The notes below the pieces were generated by a model. The model saw only the letters and a program-made list of their open reading frames with translations. It ran no database searches and had not been told where the DNA came from. The position numbers and the translations under genes are program-made. This document shows, one piece after another, positions 43,413-52,401 of a stretch of DNA of 64,000 bases. Position 1 is the first letter of the stretch. Each line of letters begins with the position of its first letter. Location of the stretch: the NCBI GenBank assembly GCA_050951845.1, contig JBMNJV010000006.1, positions 372,001 to 436,000 on the forward strand, in the 5' to 3' direction. This DNA comes from UBA5436 sp050951845 (GTDB lineage Bacteria; Bacillota; Clostridia; Saccharofermentanales; DTU023).

Positions 43413-44741
43413 TCAAATCTCTTCTTGATTGGTAATTTGTTCTTGAGCAAGAACATCTGATTTCATAAATCTCAGTTTACCGACAGGTGAGAACGGAATT
43501 TCTTCTTCTTCAACAATTTTATAGTTTAATTTAATTTCATTACCTACTCTTTTGCGTAATTCTGACTCCAGCCTCACTTTTTCATATTCAAAATCAAAAT
43601 TATCACCCGGACAGAGATTGACTTCCAAATTATGGAGATCAGGTTGATACAGAAAAGCATAACGAATATTTTCATTATACTTGAATGCAGCGTCCAGTCT
43701 GCCTATATACCGACCATTGGGCAATACAACAAAATCCTCAATACGACCGATAATCTTCTTGACAATCGGAAAATTTGAACCGCATGAACAGGTGGCAGTC
43801 TCAGAGTCCCATTGGGCTAAATCACGCGTATCATAGCGAATCAAAGGCATTGCCCGGTTATATAAACCTGTACACACCAATCTGCCGACATCCATCGTCT
43901 TTTTGCCATCGTCGTCAACAATTTCATGATAGCCATAATCATTTTCAGCATGGAGATGTCCGTTCAAACATTCACAAATTGATGCTGTCCGCTCCCAATG
44001 TGTGAAATGATCAATTACCTTACCGCTAAAAACCTTTTCAATAAATTCTCTTTGATACGGTAAAAGAGTTTCTGCGCCACTGAACAAAACATCAAAATGC
44101 AATTCCAGATTTTCTTCAACCAGGAGTTGAGCCATCCGATAAAGTGATGACGGATAACCACGTAAAAATCTGACTTTATATTTTTTGATTAAATCATAAA
44201 AAGTATGAATCGTTTTATTATCTAAATGGAATGAGGATAAATATAAGATTTTTCTTAATCTGGAATAATGCCATTCACCTTCAGCATATCCGGAGATGGT
44301 AGCTTGAGCTAAACCGATATGCCAAGGTGCCATCGACCAGGTTCGATGGAATAAGACAAAAGTGGCTGCATTAATTCCTTTGTCTAAATAAAACTGTAAA
44401 GGAGTTCCGGTTGAGCCGCTGGTTTCGCAAATCACCGGACTGAGTTTTTGATATTCATCCGATAATAATTCATCAAAATTATCACGAATTATTGATTTAT
44501 CGAGGGTCGGAATACGCTCAAATTCTTCAAAACTCGACAATGTTTCAGGATCAAAATCGATACTTTTAAATAATTTTTTATAATACGGAACGTGTTCATT
44601 GGCATAAACACAGATATTTTTTAAATTTTCAAGAGTGACTTGTTCAATTTTTTCTTTTGATAATCGCGGAGTTCTTTTCATCCTAAAATAGGTTTTAGTT
44701 AATAATATCGGTGAAAAGTAATCCTTAATTCTAAAATCCAT
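43413..44741 (-). CDS. CapK/PaaK-like AMP-forming ligase
   Basis: The protein has 442 residues, similar to phenylacetate-CoA ligases. The adenylation P-loop is 'CETSGSTGTPLQFYLD'. Then come 'RFLRGYPSSLYRMAQLLV', 'YGYHEIVDDDGKKTMDVGRL', 'LIRYDTRDLAQWD', 'CSCGSNFPIVKKIIGRIEDF' and 'LPNGRYIGRLDAAF', which are the PaaK-family strips. A Cys-Ser-Cys-Gly near 326-331 lies where PaaK relatives have a variable region. Capsule-locus CapK proteins probably activate a carboxylic acid for transfer onto a sugar amine. The acyl group could go to the 4-amino group of the deoxysugar, with the neighbouring hexapeptide transferase as acceptor enzyme. This is inferred from context. Confidence 0.8.
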   Translation of the reverse strand: MDFRIKDYFSPILLTKTYFRMKRTPRLSKEKIEQVTLENLKNICVYANEHVPYYKKLFKSIDFDPETLSSFEEFERIPTLDKSIIRDNFDELLSDEYQKLSPVICETSGSTGTPLQFYLDKGINAATFVLFHRTWSMAPWHIGLAQATISGYAEGEWHYSRLRKILYLSSFHLDNKTIHTFYDLIKKYKVRFLRGYPSSLYRMAQLLVEENLELHFDVLFSGAETLLPYQREFIEKVFSGKVIDHFTHWERTASICECLNGHLHAENDYGYHEIVDDDGKKTMDVGRLVCTGLYNRAMPLIRYDTRDLAQWDSETATCSCGSNFPIVKKIIGRIEDFVVLPNGRYIGRLDAAFKYNENIRYAFLYQPDLHNLEVNLCPGDNFDFEYEKVRLESELRKRVGNEIKLNYKIVEEEEIPFSPVGKLRFMKSDVLAQEQITNQEEI

Positions 44742-44794
44742 TTTAAAGTCCTTACTAGTTATTTGACAAATATTAAGCCATCTATTATATACAA

Positions 44795-45757
44795 CTAATT
44801 ATCATCCACGGTCAAGCCGATTCTCCGGATTGCTTGCGGAGAAAGATTATAAGTATCGGAGATTTTGATTTTATTTTGATTGGAACGAGTTTGCAGATAA
44901 GCTCTGCCGGCATATTCACCAACTATGCCCAAAGCCAAAAAATTCATTCCGCCAAAGAAAATTATCAAGGAGATGATACTTATAATCAACAGGCTGATCG
45001 TGTAGTATTTCGTGAGGATAAGTAAAACTATAAAGCATAACACTGACATTACTATCAAAAAGACACCGAGAATTTGAAATGCTCTGATAATTCCGATCGA
45101 AGACATCACGCCGTCAGCAAATAATTCCCATGATTTTTTCAAATTGTAATTGCCCCGACCTGCCATCCTGGGTAACTCTTCCATGTCGACGTTAGCTATC
45201 GGTCTATGCAAGTCAATAATCAGTTTATTGATAAATGGTCTGTGTCCGGGATATTCAGATATTTCTTCCACCGCATCCTTTTTCATGGCAACGAAATTAG
45301 AAAATTTGACTTTCTTGGATCTGCCTAATAACATGCGCTGCATCAATACACTGATTTTACTGGCAATGTTTTTGAAAAAACTTTGTTTCTTTTTGGGATA
45401 TTTAGCAATCGATATATCATAACCTTCCGCTAAAGGCTTGATCAGATCCCAGAAACGTGTAATCGGACATTGACCGTCATCATCAAGTATAGTGACGATT
45501 TCGCCTTCAGAAGCTCGATATCCCACCAATAACGCCACATGTTTTCCCTGATTTTTTTTGAGATTAATAACCTTAATCCGATGATCGTTAAAAGCCAAGT
45601 CTTTGATCACATCTTTCAAGTTATCCGGTGAACAATCATTGACCAAAATGATTTCATATGCCGATTCTTTTATAGACATCACCGCATGGATATCATTTAC
45701 TACATTTGTAATTGTTTGCGAGCTGTTATAGCAAGGAATTACAAAACTATAATTCAA
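44795..45757 (-). CDS. ArnC/GtrB-like undecaprenyl-phosphate glycosyltransferase (GT2)
   Basis: The protein has 320 residues. It opens with the GT2 fold 'FVIPCYNSSQTITNVVNDI', 'EIILVNDCSPDNL' and 'GKHVALLVGYRASEGEIVTI', and has the metal-binding 'LDDDGQCP'. The C-terminal part has two membrane spans ('AFQILGVFLIVMSVLCFIVL' and 'LLIISIISLIIFFGGMNFLA') and ends 'GIVGEYAGRAYLQTR', as in DPM1/GtrB/ArnC proteins. These enzymes transfer a sugar from NDP-sugar onto undecaprenyl phosphate without the diphosphate. With the ArnE/F-like pair and two GT-C-like genes it completes a lipid-phosphate-sugar pathway. The sugar is probably the dTDP-linked amino sugar. Confidence 0.88.
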   Translation of the reverse strand: MNYSFVIPCYNSSQTITNVVNDIHAVMSIKESAYEIILVNDCSPDNLKDVIKDLAFNDHRIKVINLKKNQGKHVALLVGYRASEGEIVTILDDDGQCPITRFWDLIKPLAEGYDISIAKYPKKKQSFFKNIASKISVLMQRMLLGRSKKVKFSNFVAMKKDAVEEISEYPGHRPFINKLIIDLHRPIANVDMEELPRMAGRGNYNLKKSWELFADGVMSSIGIIRAFQILGVFLIVMSVLCFIVLLILTKYYTISLLIISIISLIIFFGGMNFLALGIVGEYAGRAYLQTRSNQNKIKISDTYNLSPQAIRRIGLTVDDN

Positions 45758-46319
45758 TTTCTTTCTCCTTAGCTCTTAGCTCTTCTGCCAGTTCAACACA
45801 TCTTCTGCTGTTTTCTCTGATTTTTCTTAATGGAAAACCTGCATAAAGGTACCATTCCTCCAAATCATGTTTAATAATCGCATTCGCTCCTACAGTAACT
45901 CCTTCGCCAATAGTTAGATTCGGAAGAATCAATGCATTTGTTCCGATCATGGAATACTGTTTAATTACAATCGGACCCTCATCACCACCCCTGTATTCTT
46001 TAGGAACTGTAACACTATGTAAATGCTCCAGGGAGTAATCATCGCTATGTGTAAGGATCATGCTTTTACATCCGATGCTTACAAAGTCTTCAACCGTTAC
46101 ACCGAACGGACCTCCTCCGATATGGCAAAACATTGTGATATGAACGTGTGCACCTAATGTTACATCGCCAAGGATTACACAAAAATCATCAATCCTGGAA
46201 TAATCTCCGATACTGAATCTTTCCGGTTGATAAATATTGGCTTTCGTACTGATCATTACATCTTTGCCCAGATGTTTAAAATTCATTTTCTCCAATTCTT
46301 CTCTAGAATGATAACCCAT
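45747..46319 (-). CDS. Hexapeptide-repeat acyltransferase (LbH superfamily)
   Basis: The protein has 190 residues with left-handed beta-helix repeats. 'GDYSRIDDFCVILGDVTLGA' starts the helix, 'MFCHIGGGPFGVTVEDFVSI' holds the likely catalytic histidine, and a loop at 'LTHSDDYSLEHLHSVTVPKE' precedes 'IVIKQYSMIGTNALILPNL'. The overall shape resembles sugar O- or N-acetyltransferases such as VioB/FdtC-type enzymes. It overlaps the ArnC-like gene by 11 bp. It may acylate the 4-amino group of the deoxysugar, but substrate and donor are unknown. Its C-terminal tail (about 25 residues, Glu/Arg-rich) is helical rather than beta-helix. Confidence 0.78.
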   Translation of the reverse strand: MGYHSREELEKMNFKHLGKDVMISTKANIYQPERFSIGDYSRIDDFCVILGDVTLGAHVHITMFCHIGGGPFGVTVEDFVSIGCKSMILTHSDDYSLEHLHSVTVPKEYRGGDEGPIVIKQYSMIGTNALILPNLTIGEGVTVGANAIIKHDLEEWYLYAGFPLRKIRENSRRCVELAEELRAKEKEIEL

Positions 46320-46326
46320 AATTACC

Positions 46327-47526
46327 TCACTCCACTATAATTTTGATTTTATCTAATGCCAATTCTAAATTCTGATTTGCATTGTTAATATCTGTTCCTG
46401 ACACCACAACATGTCCGATCCGGTAATTACCTGAGAGGAATTCATTAACCGAATCACCCACTGAATAATCGACTTGAGACTCAATTACATAATCTAAATC
46501 ATCTGCTTCATTAACAATCTCGGTTATTATTCCAGTTTTTTCTGAATATAGCAAATTTGAGATACAAGCATCAGCCCTATGCTCATTAGATAATGTAACA
46601 GTTTGTCCTAAACTGCGTCTGATAATTTGTTCATAATAATCTATGCCATAATGATATGAAATTAATTCCGGAATACAAGTTGCACCGCTGCGGGCACCAA
46701 TCTCAATTATGAAGACACCTTTTTCATTAATTAAAACATCAGAGTTGAAAAATGTGTTTTTTAAGCCCAATGCCTTTAACGCTTTGATCATTTGTAATTC
46801 TATTTCAGATCTTACGGTTTGATCTGCATCATACGGGAATACATGTCCTAAAGGAATATTGGTATAGGCTGTTGAATAGGTTAATTTGTCATGCGGATAA
46901 ATAAAGTGGTTATTCTGATCGCCGAAATAACCATCTACACCTATTTCATGTCCTTCAATAAATTCTTCAACAATGATCAAATCACCGCGAGCAACCTCTT
47001 GTGCGTAGTGAAAAGCTTGTTCAACTTCAGATACACCCTTAACCTTCGTGATACCCCGACTGCCTGAACTGTCAGGGCATTTAACCATACAAGGAAATCC
47101 CAGTTCTTCCGTTGCGGTAATTGTCTCCGCCAGAGTCTGAACAATTCTAAAATCTGCTGTTTGCACACCCGCTTGTTTGAAAGCTTGTTTCATCATGACT
47201 TTATTCGTTGATAATAAAGAACTTTCAACTGATATGCCCGCTAAACCCAATTTATCCGCAACAAAAGCCAATGTCTGCAAAGCAACATCAGTACCTGCTG
47301 TAACAATTGCAGAAATTTTTTCTTTTTCAGCAATTTCCAGAATTTTTATTTGATCAGTAGTATCAATCGCATAAAAAACATCAGCTTCTTTAATTCCGGG
47401 ATAATCACCTGCAATACTCGTGACTATCGTTTTTAAGCCGAGCTCTTTCGCTTTTCGAATCAACGGTACTTGATATATACCTGCACCGAGAATCATAATC
47501 TTATCTATATTTTGAAAAGCACCCAT
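46327..47526 (-). CDS. ATP-grasp ligase (carbamoyl-phosphate-synthase-like)
   Basis: The protein has 399 residues. The pre-ATP-grasp domain begins 'DKIMILGAGIYQVPLIRKAK'. The ATP-grasp domain has 'FPCMVKCPDSSGSRGITKVK', 'LIIVEEFIEGHEIGVDGYFG' and the metal-binding 'VFIIEIGARSGATCIPELIS'. It is the first gene of the 31850-47526 leftward group, seven bp from the acyltransferase gene, so it may share a pathway with it. It could ligate an amino acid or other acid to an amine in the glycan. The substrate is unknown. It is clearly distinct in sequence from the ligase at 3599. Confidence 0.78.
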   Translation of the reverse strand: MGAFQNIDKIMILGAGIYQVPLIRKAKELGLKTIVTSIAGDYPGIKEADVFYAIDTTDQIKILEIAEKEKISAIVTAGTDVALQTLAFVADKLGLAGISVESSLLSTNKVMMKQAFKQAGVQTADFRIVQTLAETITATEELGFPCMVKCPDSSGSRGITKVKGVSEVEQAFHYAQEVARGDLIIVEEFIEGHEIGVDGYFGDQNNHFIYPHDKLTYSTAYTNIPLGHVFPYDADQTVRSEIELQMIKALKALGLKNTFFNSDVLINEKGVFIIEIGARSGATCIPELISYHYGIDYYEQIIRRSLGQTVTLSNEHRADACISNLLYSEKTGIITEIVNEADDLDYVIESQVDYSVGDSVNEFLSGNYRIGHVVVSGTDINNANQNLELALDKIKIIVE

Positions 47527-47913
47527 ATAAAATTATTTCTATTAAAATCATTTAAAATCATTTCTTTTTCATTGAATGTTTTAACAACTACAACTCAATA
47601 ACAATATTAAAGATAAATATATAACATATTTAGCTCAAATTCTTGTATTAAAATCAACAATTACTCTAAATTTATTAAACTAAATTATAACTAATAATTC
47701 AATTTATCAATAGACTAAAATTAATATTAAAATTAATAATTGATTTTTTTAATTGTTCTAAAAAACTAAACGTAATTTCTGTCTGCTATTTCTATGAACA
47801 AAGCTAAAATGTTAAAATGTTATAGTATCGATATTTGGCAAATTATCAGCCAAACTTTTAATTAATCATTATAAAAAACTCATAACTGTATTTATGAGTA
47901 AAAAGAGGAAAAA
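47527..47913. promoter_or_regulatory. AT-rich divergent intergenic region with a hairpin before the protease gene
   Basis: This 387-bp gap lies between the ATP-grasp gene (minus) and the M16C protease gene (plus). It is very AT-rich, with many short TTAAT-type words. A perfect 8-bp inverted repeat, ACTCATAA (47878-47885) and TTATGAGT (47892-47899), sits just before the protease ribosome site (AGAGG, 47904-47908), so it could influence translation start. A weak TATAGT -10 candidate lies at 47821-47826. I see no gene or RNA structure elsewhere in it. Confidence 0.4.
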
Positions 47914-50838
47914 ATGAACAAAATTCACGGTTTCAAAAAAATTGCTTCAAAATATATTGCCGAAGTAGATTGTGAAGCGGCAATTTACGAGCATGAAAGA
48001 TTAGGTGCTAAATTGCTCCATTTGCCGAATGAAGACGATAATAAGGTTTTCAACATTCAATTTGTCACACTGCCGGAAGATGATACGGGAATTGCTCATA
48101 TTTTGGAGCATTCGGTCTTGGCCGGCTCAGAAAAATATCCTTTGAAAGAGCCTTTTGTCAATTTGCTGAAAAGTTCACTGAACACTTTTCTCAATGCAAT
48201 GACCGCCGCGGATAAAACCATGTATCCGTTTGCCAGCCAAAACGAGCAGGATTTCCTCAATATGCTTGATGTTTATCTGGACGCTGTTTTTGCACCGAGA
48301 ATTAAAACCGACCCTTTGATTTTACGTCAGGAGGGTTGGCGTTACGAGCAATTCTCAGCCGCTGAACAGCCACGTTATAACGGTATTGTTTTCAATGAAA
48401 TGAAAGGCGCCATGTCAGCCCCCGATTCGAGACTTGACCAAATATGCCGTAAAGCTGTTTTCGACAATTCCTATCAATTCAATTCCGGTGGTCAACCCTC
48501 AGCCATCGTTGAATTGACCGATCAGGATTTTATTGATTTTTATGAAAAAAATTATCATCCGAGTAACAGTTTTATTTTCCTTTATGGAGATATTGCTCCT
48601 GAACCGGTTTTTCAGGCTTTAGACGAAAAATTTGCCAAATACCGAAGATCGGAGAATTTACCGATTCTTAAACATACATCAGTCATCGAACAGCCACAAT
48701 ATTGTACAGGTGTATATCCTGCTCAAGATGACGATTTGCATTATGCACAAATTCAAATTGTTTTCCCGAAAGTTGATCCGGCACAATTTCTGTTGTTCGC
48801 AAATGCCATGCAAATTATCAGTCTGTCTTTATTTAGCATGGAATCGTCAGGCTTAAGACAAAGTATTTTAACAAGTGGTTTGGCACAAGAGGTTTATTCT
48901 TATTCCGATTTCAGTAAATATGATCCCAACTTACAAATACTTTTAATCGGTATCCCGGATTTTTCACCGCAAGAAATTGAGCAAGCCTTCCGGAATGAAT
49001 TAAATAAAGCTTTAGATAATTATGAGGCAGATGTATTCGCTGCGGCTCTGAACTCCTATTCCTTCAATTTAAGAGAAGCTGATAGCCAATCGTTACCGCA
49101 AGGTTTAATCAGAGGCATTGTTGCTTTGAGAGTTTGGCCTTATGGAATTGATCCTTTTGAAAGCCTTGCTTTCGAATCAAGACTTGATTTTTTAGCAAAT
49201 AAAATTGACAGCGATTATTTTAAAGTTTTAATCAAAGAGAATATTATCGATAATCAACATCGCGTAACCGCTGTTCTGACACCTTCGCCTACGGAAGCCG
49301 CCGAGAGTTTGCAACGTGAACAGGAAAAATTGAACCGGAACTATAATTCATTGAATCAATCCCAGAAGCAAGCATTGATCCAAATGAATCATGACTTATT
49401 AGTTAAGCAAAACACACCGGATAGTCCGGAAGCGTTAGCCAGTTTACCCCGCTTAAAACGCTCAGACTTAAAAGAACAACCCAATTATCAAATGCTTGAA
49501 TCATCGAAACTCAAATTGTTTAATACTGTTGAGAGCATTCCGCTTCTGACCTATTTCGGTTCAAGCAAAGGGATCGTTTATTTAAGCCTGCAATTCGATT
49601 TGGCAAAAATCTCACAAGCCGAATTGTTTGAGCTAAGTCTTTTGACTGAAATATGGGGAAATATCGATACGGAAAATTATTCCTATCAAGATTTAACCAA
49701 TTATAGTTTGACTCATACCGGAGGTATTTCAATCAACCTGACATATTCAGAAAAAAGACGATATCTCGAGGTCAGAATTAAATTCCTCGAATCAAAAGTT
49801 GAACAAGGTTTACATCTGCTCGAAGAAATACTTTTAAGAACTAAATTTTCCGATCAAAATCGAATTCATCAGCTCTTAAGCAGTCTTTTCTCCGGCATGC
49901 AATTAAGCTTGGCGGATGACGGAATCACTTTGGGACGTAAACGACTGAAATCTTATTTTGATCCGAGCGGTAAATTCGATGATTTGACAAGCGGTATTGC
50001 TTACTATCAAAACTTGAAGAATCTCATGGAAAACTGGCAACATAAAGCTGATGCTTTGTTAGAAAAATTTTCATCATTAGTGAAACGTTTAATCATCAGA
50101 GAACAAATTACCTTATTCTTTGCCGGAGAACAATCCGGTTTTGACAGGATAAAAAACCGGCTAAACTCAAGTTTGCTGCAATATCCCGCTTGGACAAAAT
50201 CAGGTCTGACCGAGCAAAATGCACCGGATCAGGAATGGGATTTCAATATGGAAATTGCTAACGAAGCTTTTATCATTCCTTCCGATGTTCAATTTGTGAT
50301 CGGAGGAAACAATCTGCGCTCCATCGATCCGGACTGGAAATTCAACGGAAGTTTACATGTCTTGCGCCAAATTATTAATACGGATTATTTGTGGAATACC
50401 ATACGAGTTAAAGGTGGTGCATACGGTGCGAGTATTTTGTTTGACCGGCAAGGCAATCTGATCCTTGCCAGTTACCGTGATCCTGAATGTGGCAAAACCT
50501 ATCAAGTATATGCCGAATTAGAAAACTATTTGACTAACCTGACTCTGAGCAATGACGAATTGACAGGCTATTTGATCGGAACTATTGCCAACTTGGATCA
50601 ACCGTTGTCATTCCCCGCTGCAAGCCGCAGAGCAAAAAGTCTTTATGATCAGGATATCACCGCAGAGCAATTGCAAACTGAACGCCAACAAATTTTGAAT
50701 ATTCAGGTTGCTGACTTAAAACAACATGCTCAATTAATCGGCAAAGCTCTTGCCGAAGATATTCGCTGCACTTTAGGCAATTCAGAAAAACTGAATCAGG
50801 AAAAAGACTTATTCAAGAGTACGGAAATTTTGAATTGA
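47914..50838 (+). CDS. M16C zinc metalloprotease (PreP/insulinase family)
   Basis: The protein has 974 residues, the normal length of two-halved M16C proteases. The inverted zinc motif HxxEH is 'HILEHSVLAGSEKYPLKEPF', with H62, E65 and H66. Further strips are 'SLNTFLNAMTAADKTMYPFA' and 'YNGIVFNEMKGAM', where the third zinc ligand glutamate lies. In the C-terminal half, 'IRVKGGAYGASILFDRQGNL' is the conserved R-x-KGGAYG of the family. It degrades peptides in a closed chamber, and bacterial relatives are cytoplasmic. There is no signal peptide. The AGAGG ribosome site is six bases upstream. It is transcribed away from the polymer operon and has no visible link to it. Confidence 0.93.
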   Translation: MNKIHGFKKIASKYIAEVDCEAAIYEHERLGAKLLHLPNEDDNKVFNIQFVTLPEDDTGIAHILEHSVLAGSEKYPLKEPFVNLLKSSLNTFLNAMTAADKTMYPFASQNEQDFLNMLDVYLDAVFAPRIKTDPLILRQEGWRYEQFSAAEQPRYNGIVFNEMKGAMSAPDSRLDQICRKAVFDNSYQFNSGGQPSAIVELTDQDFIDFYEKNYHPSNSFIFLYGDIAPEPVFQALDEKFAKYRRSENLPILKHTSVIEQPQYCTGVYPAQDDDLHYAQIQIVFPKVDPAQFLLFANAMQIISLSLFSMESSGLRQSILTSGLAQEVYSYSDFSKYDPNLQILLIGIPDFSPQEIEQAFRNELNKALDNYEADVFAAALNSYSFNLREADSQSLPQGLIRGIVALRVWPYGIDPFESLAFESRLDFLANKIDSDYFKVLIKENIIDNQHRVTAVLTPSPTEAAESLQREQEKLNRNYNSLNQSQKQALIQMNHDLLVKQNTPDSPEALASLPRLKRSDLKEQPNYQMLESSKLKLFNTVESIPLLTYFGSSKGIVYLSLQFDLAKISQAELFELSLLTEIWGNIDTENYSYQDLTNYSLTHTGGISINLTYSEKRRYLEVRIKFLESKVEQGLHLLEEILLRTKFSDQNRIHQLLSSLFSGMQLSLADDGITLGRKRLKSYFDPSGKFDDLTSGIAYYQNLKNLMENWQHKADALLEKFSSLVKRLIIREQITLFFAGEQSGFDRIKNRLNSSLLQYPAWTKSGLTEQNAPDQEWDFNMEIANEAFIIPSDVQFVIGGNNLRSIDPDWKFNGSLHVLRQIINTDYLWNTIRVKGGAYGASILFDRQGNLILASYRDPECGKTYQVYAELENYLTNLTLSNDELTGYLIGTIANLDQPLSFPAASRRAKSLYDQDITAEQLQTERQQILNIQVADLKQHAQLIGKALAEDIRCTLGNSEKLNQEKDLFKSTEILN

Positions 50839-50855
50839 GAGACACAAATATTTTC

Positions 50856-51037
50856 GTTTGAAAATTAGAAATTTCCAAGTTTTTTGTACAAAATTTAAGG
50901 TTATGCAAGATAAAACCTGTATAAGCTTAAATAGTGTGCAGTTATAGTTTGAAAACAAGAAATTTACAAGTTTTTTGTACAAAATTTAAGGTTATGCAAG
51001 ATAAAACCCGTATAACCTTAAAAAGTGTGCATAGTAA
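50856..51037. repeat. 91-bp structured direct repeat, two copies
   Basis: Copies run 50856-50946 and 50947-51037, each with a common core from about TTTTTTGTACAAAATTTAAG to GTGTGCA. In copy 2 the arms TTAAGGTTAT (50986-50995) and ATAACCTTAA (51012-51021) are a perfect 10-bp inverted repeat. In copy 1 the corresponding arms have one mismatch. The pair lies in the 378-bp gap after the protease gene and could serve as an RNA hairpin pair. I see no gene in this gap apart from a short frame (50934-51116) that I do not support. Confidence 0.8.
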
Positions 51038-51216
51038 AGATTTATATCAAGTGACTATTCCGGATTGCCATTTTAATTGTGAAGCTCAAAAAATCGTGAT
51101 AATGTTAGTATATTAGTATAGTTATCAAACAACAAGGACGTTCCTTGCTTGAAGAATAAGCCTGTTATCGACCATCTTGTTCTTAGCAGAAAACTGATTA
51201 AGTAATTGAGGCAAAA

Positions 51217-52212
51217 ATGACAAATGATTTTACTAAAGAAAAATTTACTTTTCCTTCAAAGTTCAACGGCAAAATAATTCATGCAATAATTTATCGTCCG
51301 GAAAAAGAAGTCAAAGGCTTCGTTCAAGTTATTCACGGTTTTGCCGAGCATATCGGGCGTTACGATAAATTTATGAAATTATTGGCAAAACAGGGTTATG
51401 TCGCATTCGGTGATGATCATCTCGGTCATGGTCAAACCGCTGAAAACGAAGCGGAACTAAGTGATGTCGGAAGTTATGCTGCATTGGACCCGATGCTGGC
51501 CGATCAGAAAGAAATCAACCGGATCGTGCGCGAACAATACGATTCTAAACATCACTCCCAAGATGATCAGCAAAATGCTTCTCCAGATGACTCTCAAGAT
51601 AATTCCCGATTGCCATGCATTATTCTCGGACACAGTATGGGTTCATTGATGTTGCGCGGCTTATTAATTCGCTATCCCGATATTTGCGACAAAGCAATTA
51701 TTATGGGAACAGGCGATAATCCGCCGGTTTTGCTCAAAGTTTTTTCTTTGATTCTGAATTTATATAAAACTTTCAAACCGGGAAACTATCGCAGTTCTTT
51801 TGTTAATTACTTAGGGATCGGTAAAAATAATTCGTCGTTTAAACCGAAAAACACAAAAAATGACTGGCTGTCAGAGAATCCGGAAAATATTTCACAGTAC
51901 ATCAAAGATCCTTACTGCGGTGCACCGGGTACACTGCATACATTTTATTTTTTGTTAAAATTGATGACTTTGATCCGCAAACCGCATGAACTTGCCAAAA
52001 TGCAAAAAGATCTTCCAGTTCTATTTGTTTCAGGTGAGCAAGATGCTTTCGGCGGTTTCGGCAAAGGCGTCAGCAAAATTGTCCGATTATTCAAAAAATC
52101 CGGCATGCAAAACGTCACTTCAATTCTTTATCCGGAAATGCGTCATGAAATCTTAAGGGGAAAAGATAATAATCAAGTCATCCGCGATATTTTTGATTTT
52201 ATTGAAAATTGA
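51217..52212 (+). CDS. Alpha/beta hydrolase, monoacylglycerol lipase-like (serine aminopeptidase S33 type)
   Basis: The protein has 331 residues. Family features are 'VQVIHGFAEHIGRYDKFMKL', the 'DDHLGHGQTAENEAE' region, and the nucleophile elbow 'ILGHSMGSLMLRG' (GHSMG). The acid is in 'LPVLFVSGEQDAFGGFG', and the final catalytic histidine is in 'YPEMRHEILRG'. The family hydrolyses monoacylglycerols or short acyl esters in the cytoplasm. A short Gln/Asp/Ser-rich insertion (around residues 111-127) is not part of the fold. It has a GAGGC ribosome site and no signal peptide. Confidence 0.9.
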   Translation: MTNDFTKEKFTFPSKFNGKIIHAIIYRPEKEVKGFVQVIHGFAEHIGRYDKFMKLLAKQGYVAFGDDHLGHGQTAENEAELSDVGSYAALDPMLADQKEINRIVREQYDSKHHSQDDQQNASPDDSQDNSRLPCIILGHSMGSLMLRGLLIRYPDICDKAIIMGTGDNPPVLLKVFSLILNLYKTFKPGNYRSSFVNYLGIGKNNSSFKPKNTKNDWLSENPENISQYIKDPYCGAPGTLHTFYFLLKLMTLIRKPHELAKMQKDLPVLFVSGEQDAFGGFGKGVSKIVRLFKKSGMQNVTSILYPEMRHEILRGKDNNQVIRDIFDFIEN

Positions 52213-52214
52213 TT

Positions 52215-52380
52215 TACCATAGTTTTCTTGTTGATCGGGCTTCGTTTTGAATCGCACATCCTCATCAATACGGTTGGTACCATAGTTTTCTAGTAAATCG
52301 GCCTTTGTTTTGATTACAAACTCTTTCACACAATTAAGTGGTACCATAGTTTTCTTGTAAAACGGGCTTCGTTTTGATTG
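52215..52380. repeat. 63/64-bp period imperfect repeats between convergent genes
   Basis: A conserved unit of about 36-40 bp (TACCATAGTTTTCTTGTAAA then a CGGGCTTCGTTTTGATT-like part) starts at 52215, 52278 and 52342. It is separated by 27 to 28 bp of unrelated sequence. The copies differ by three to five bases. They fill the 189-bp gap between the hydrolase and symporter genes, which converge here. Confidence 0.75.
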
Positions 52381-52401
52381 CTAAATGTAATGATAACACA
52401 A

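Noticed and set aside
47878..47899. Rho-independent terminator on the minus strand
   Set aside because: The hairpin is followed by a T-run in that direction, but no minus-strand gene reads into it; its place beside the protease ribosome site makes a translational role more likely.
50934..51116. 60-codon frame after the protease gene
   Set aside because: It lies within and beyond a structured 91-bp repeat and has no ribosome site or protein-like composition.
52215..52380. Possible CRISPR array
   Set aside because: Only three copies, each differing by several bases, uneven interval lengths for a true array and no cas genes in the window. Listed as an imperfect repeat instead.
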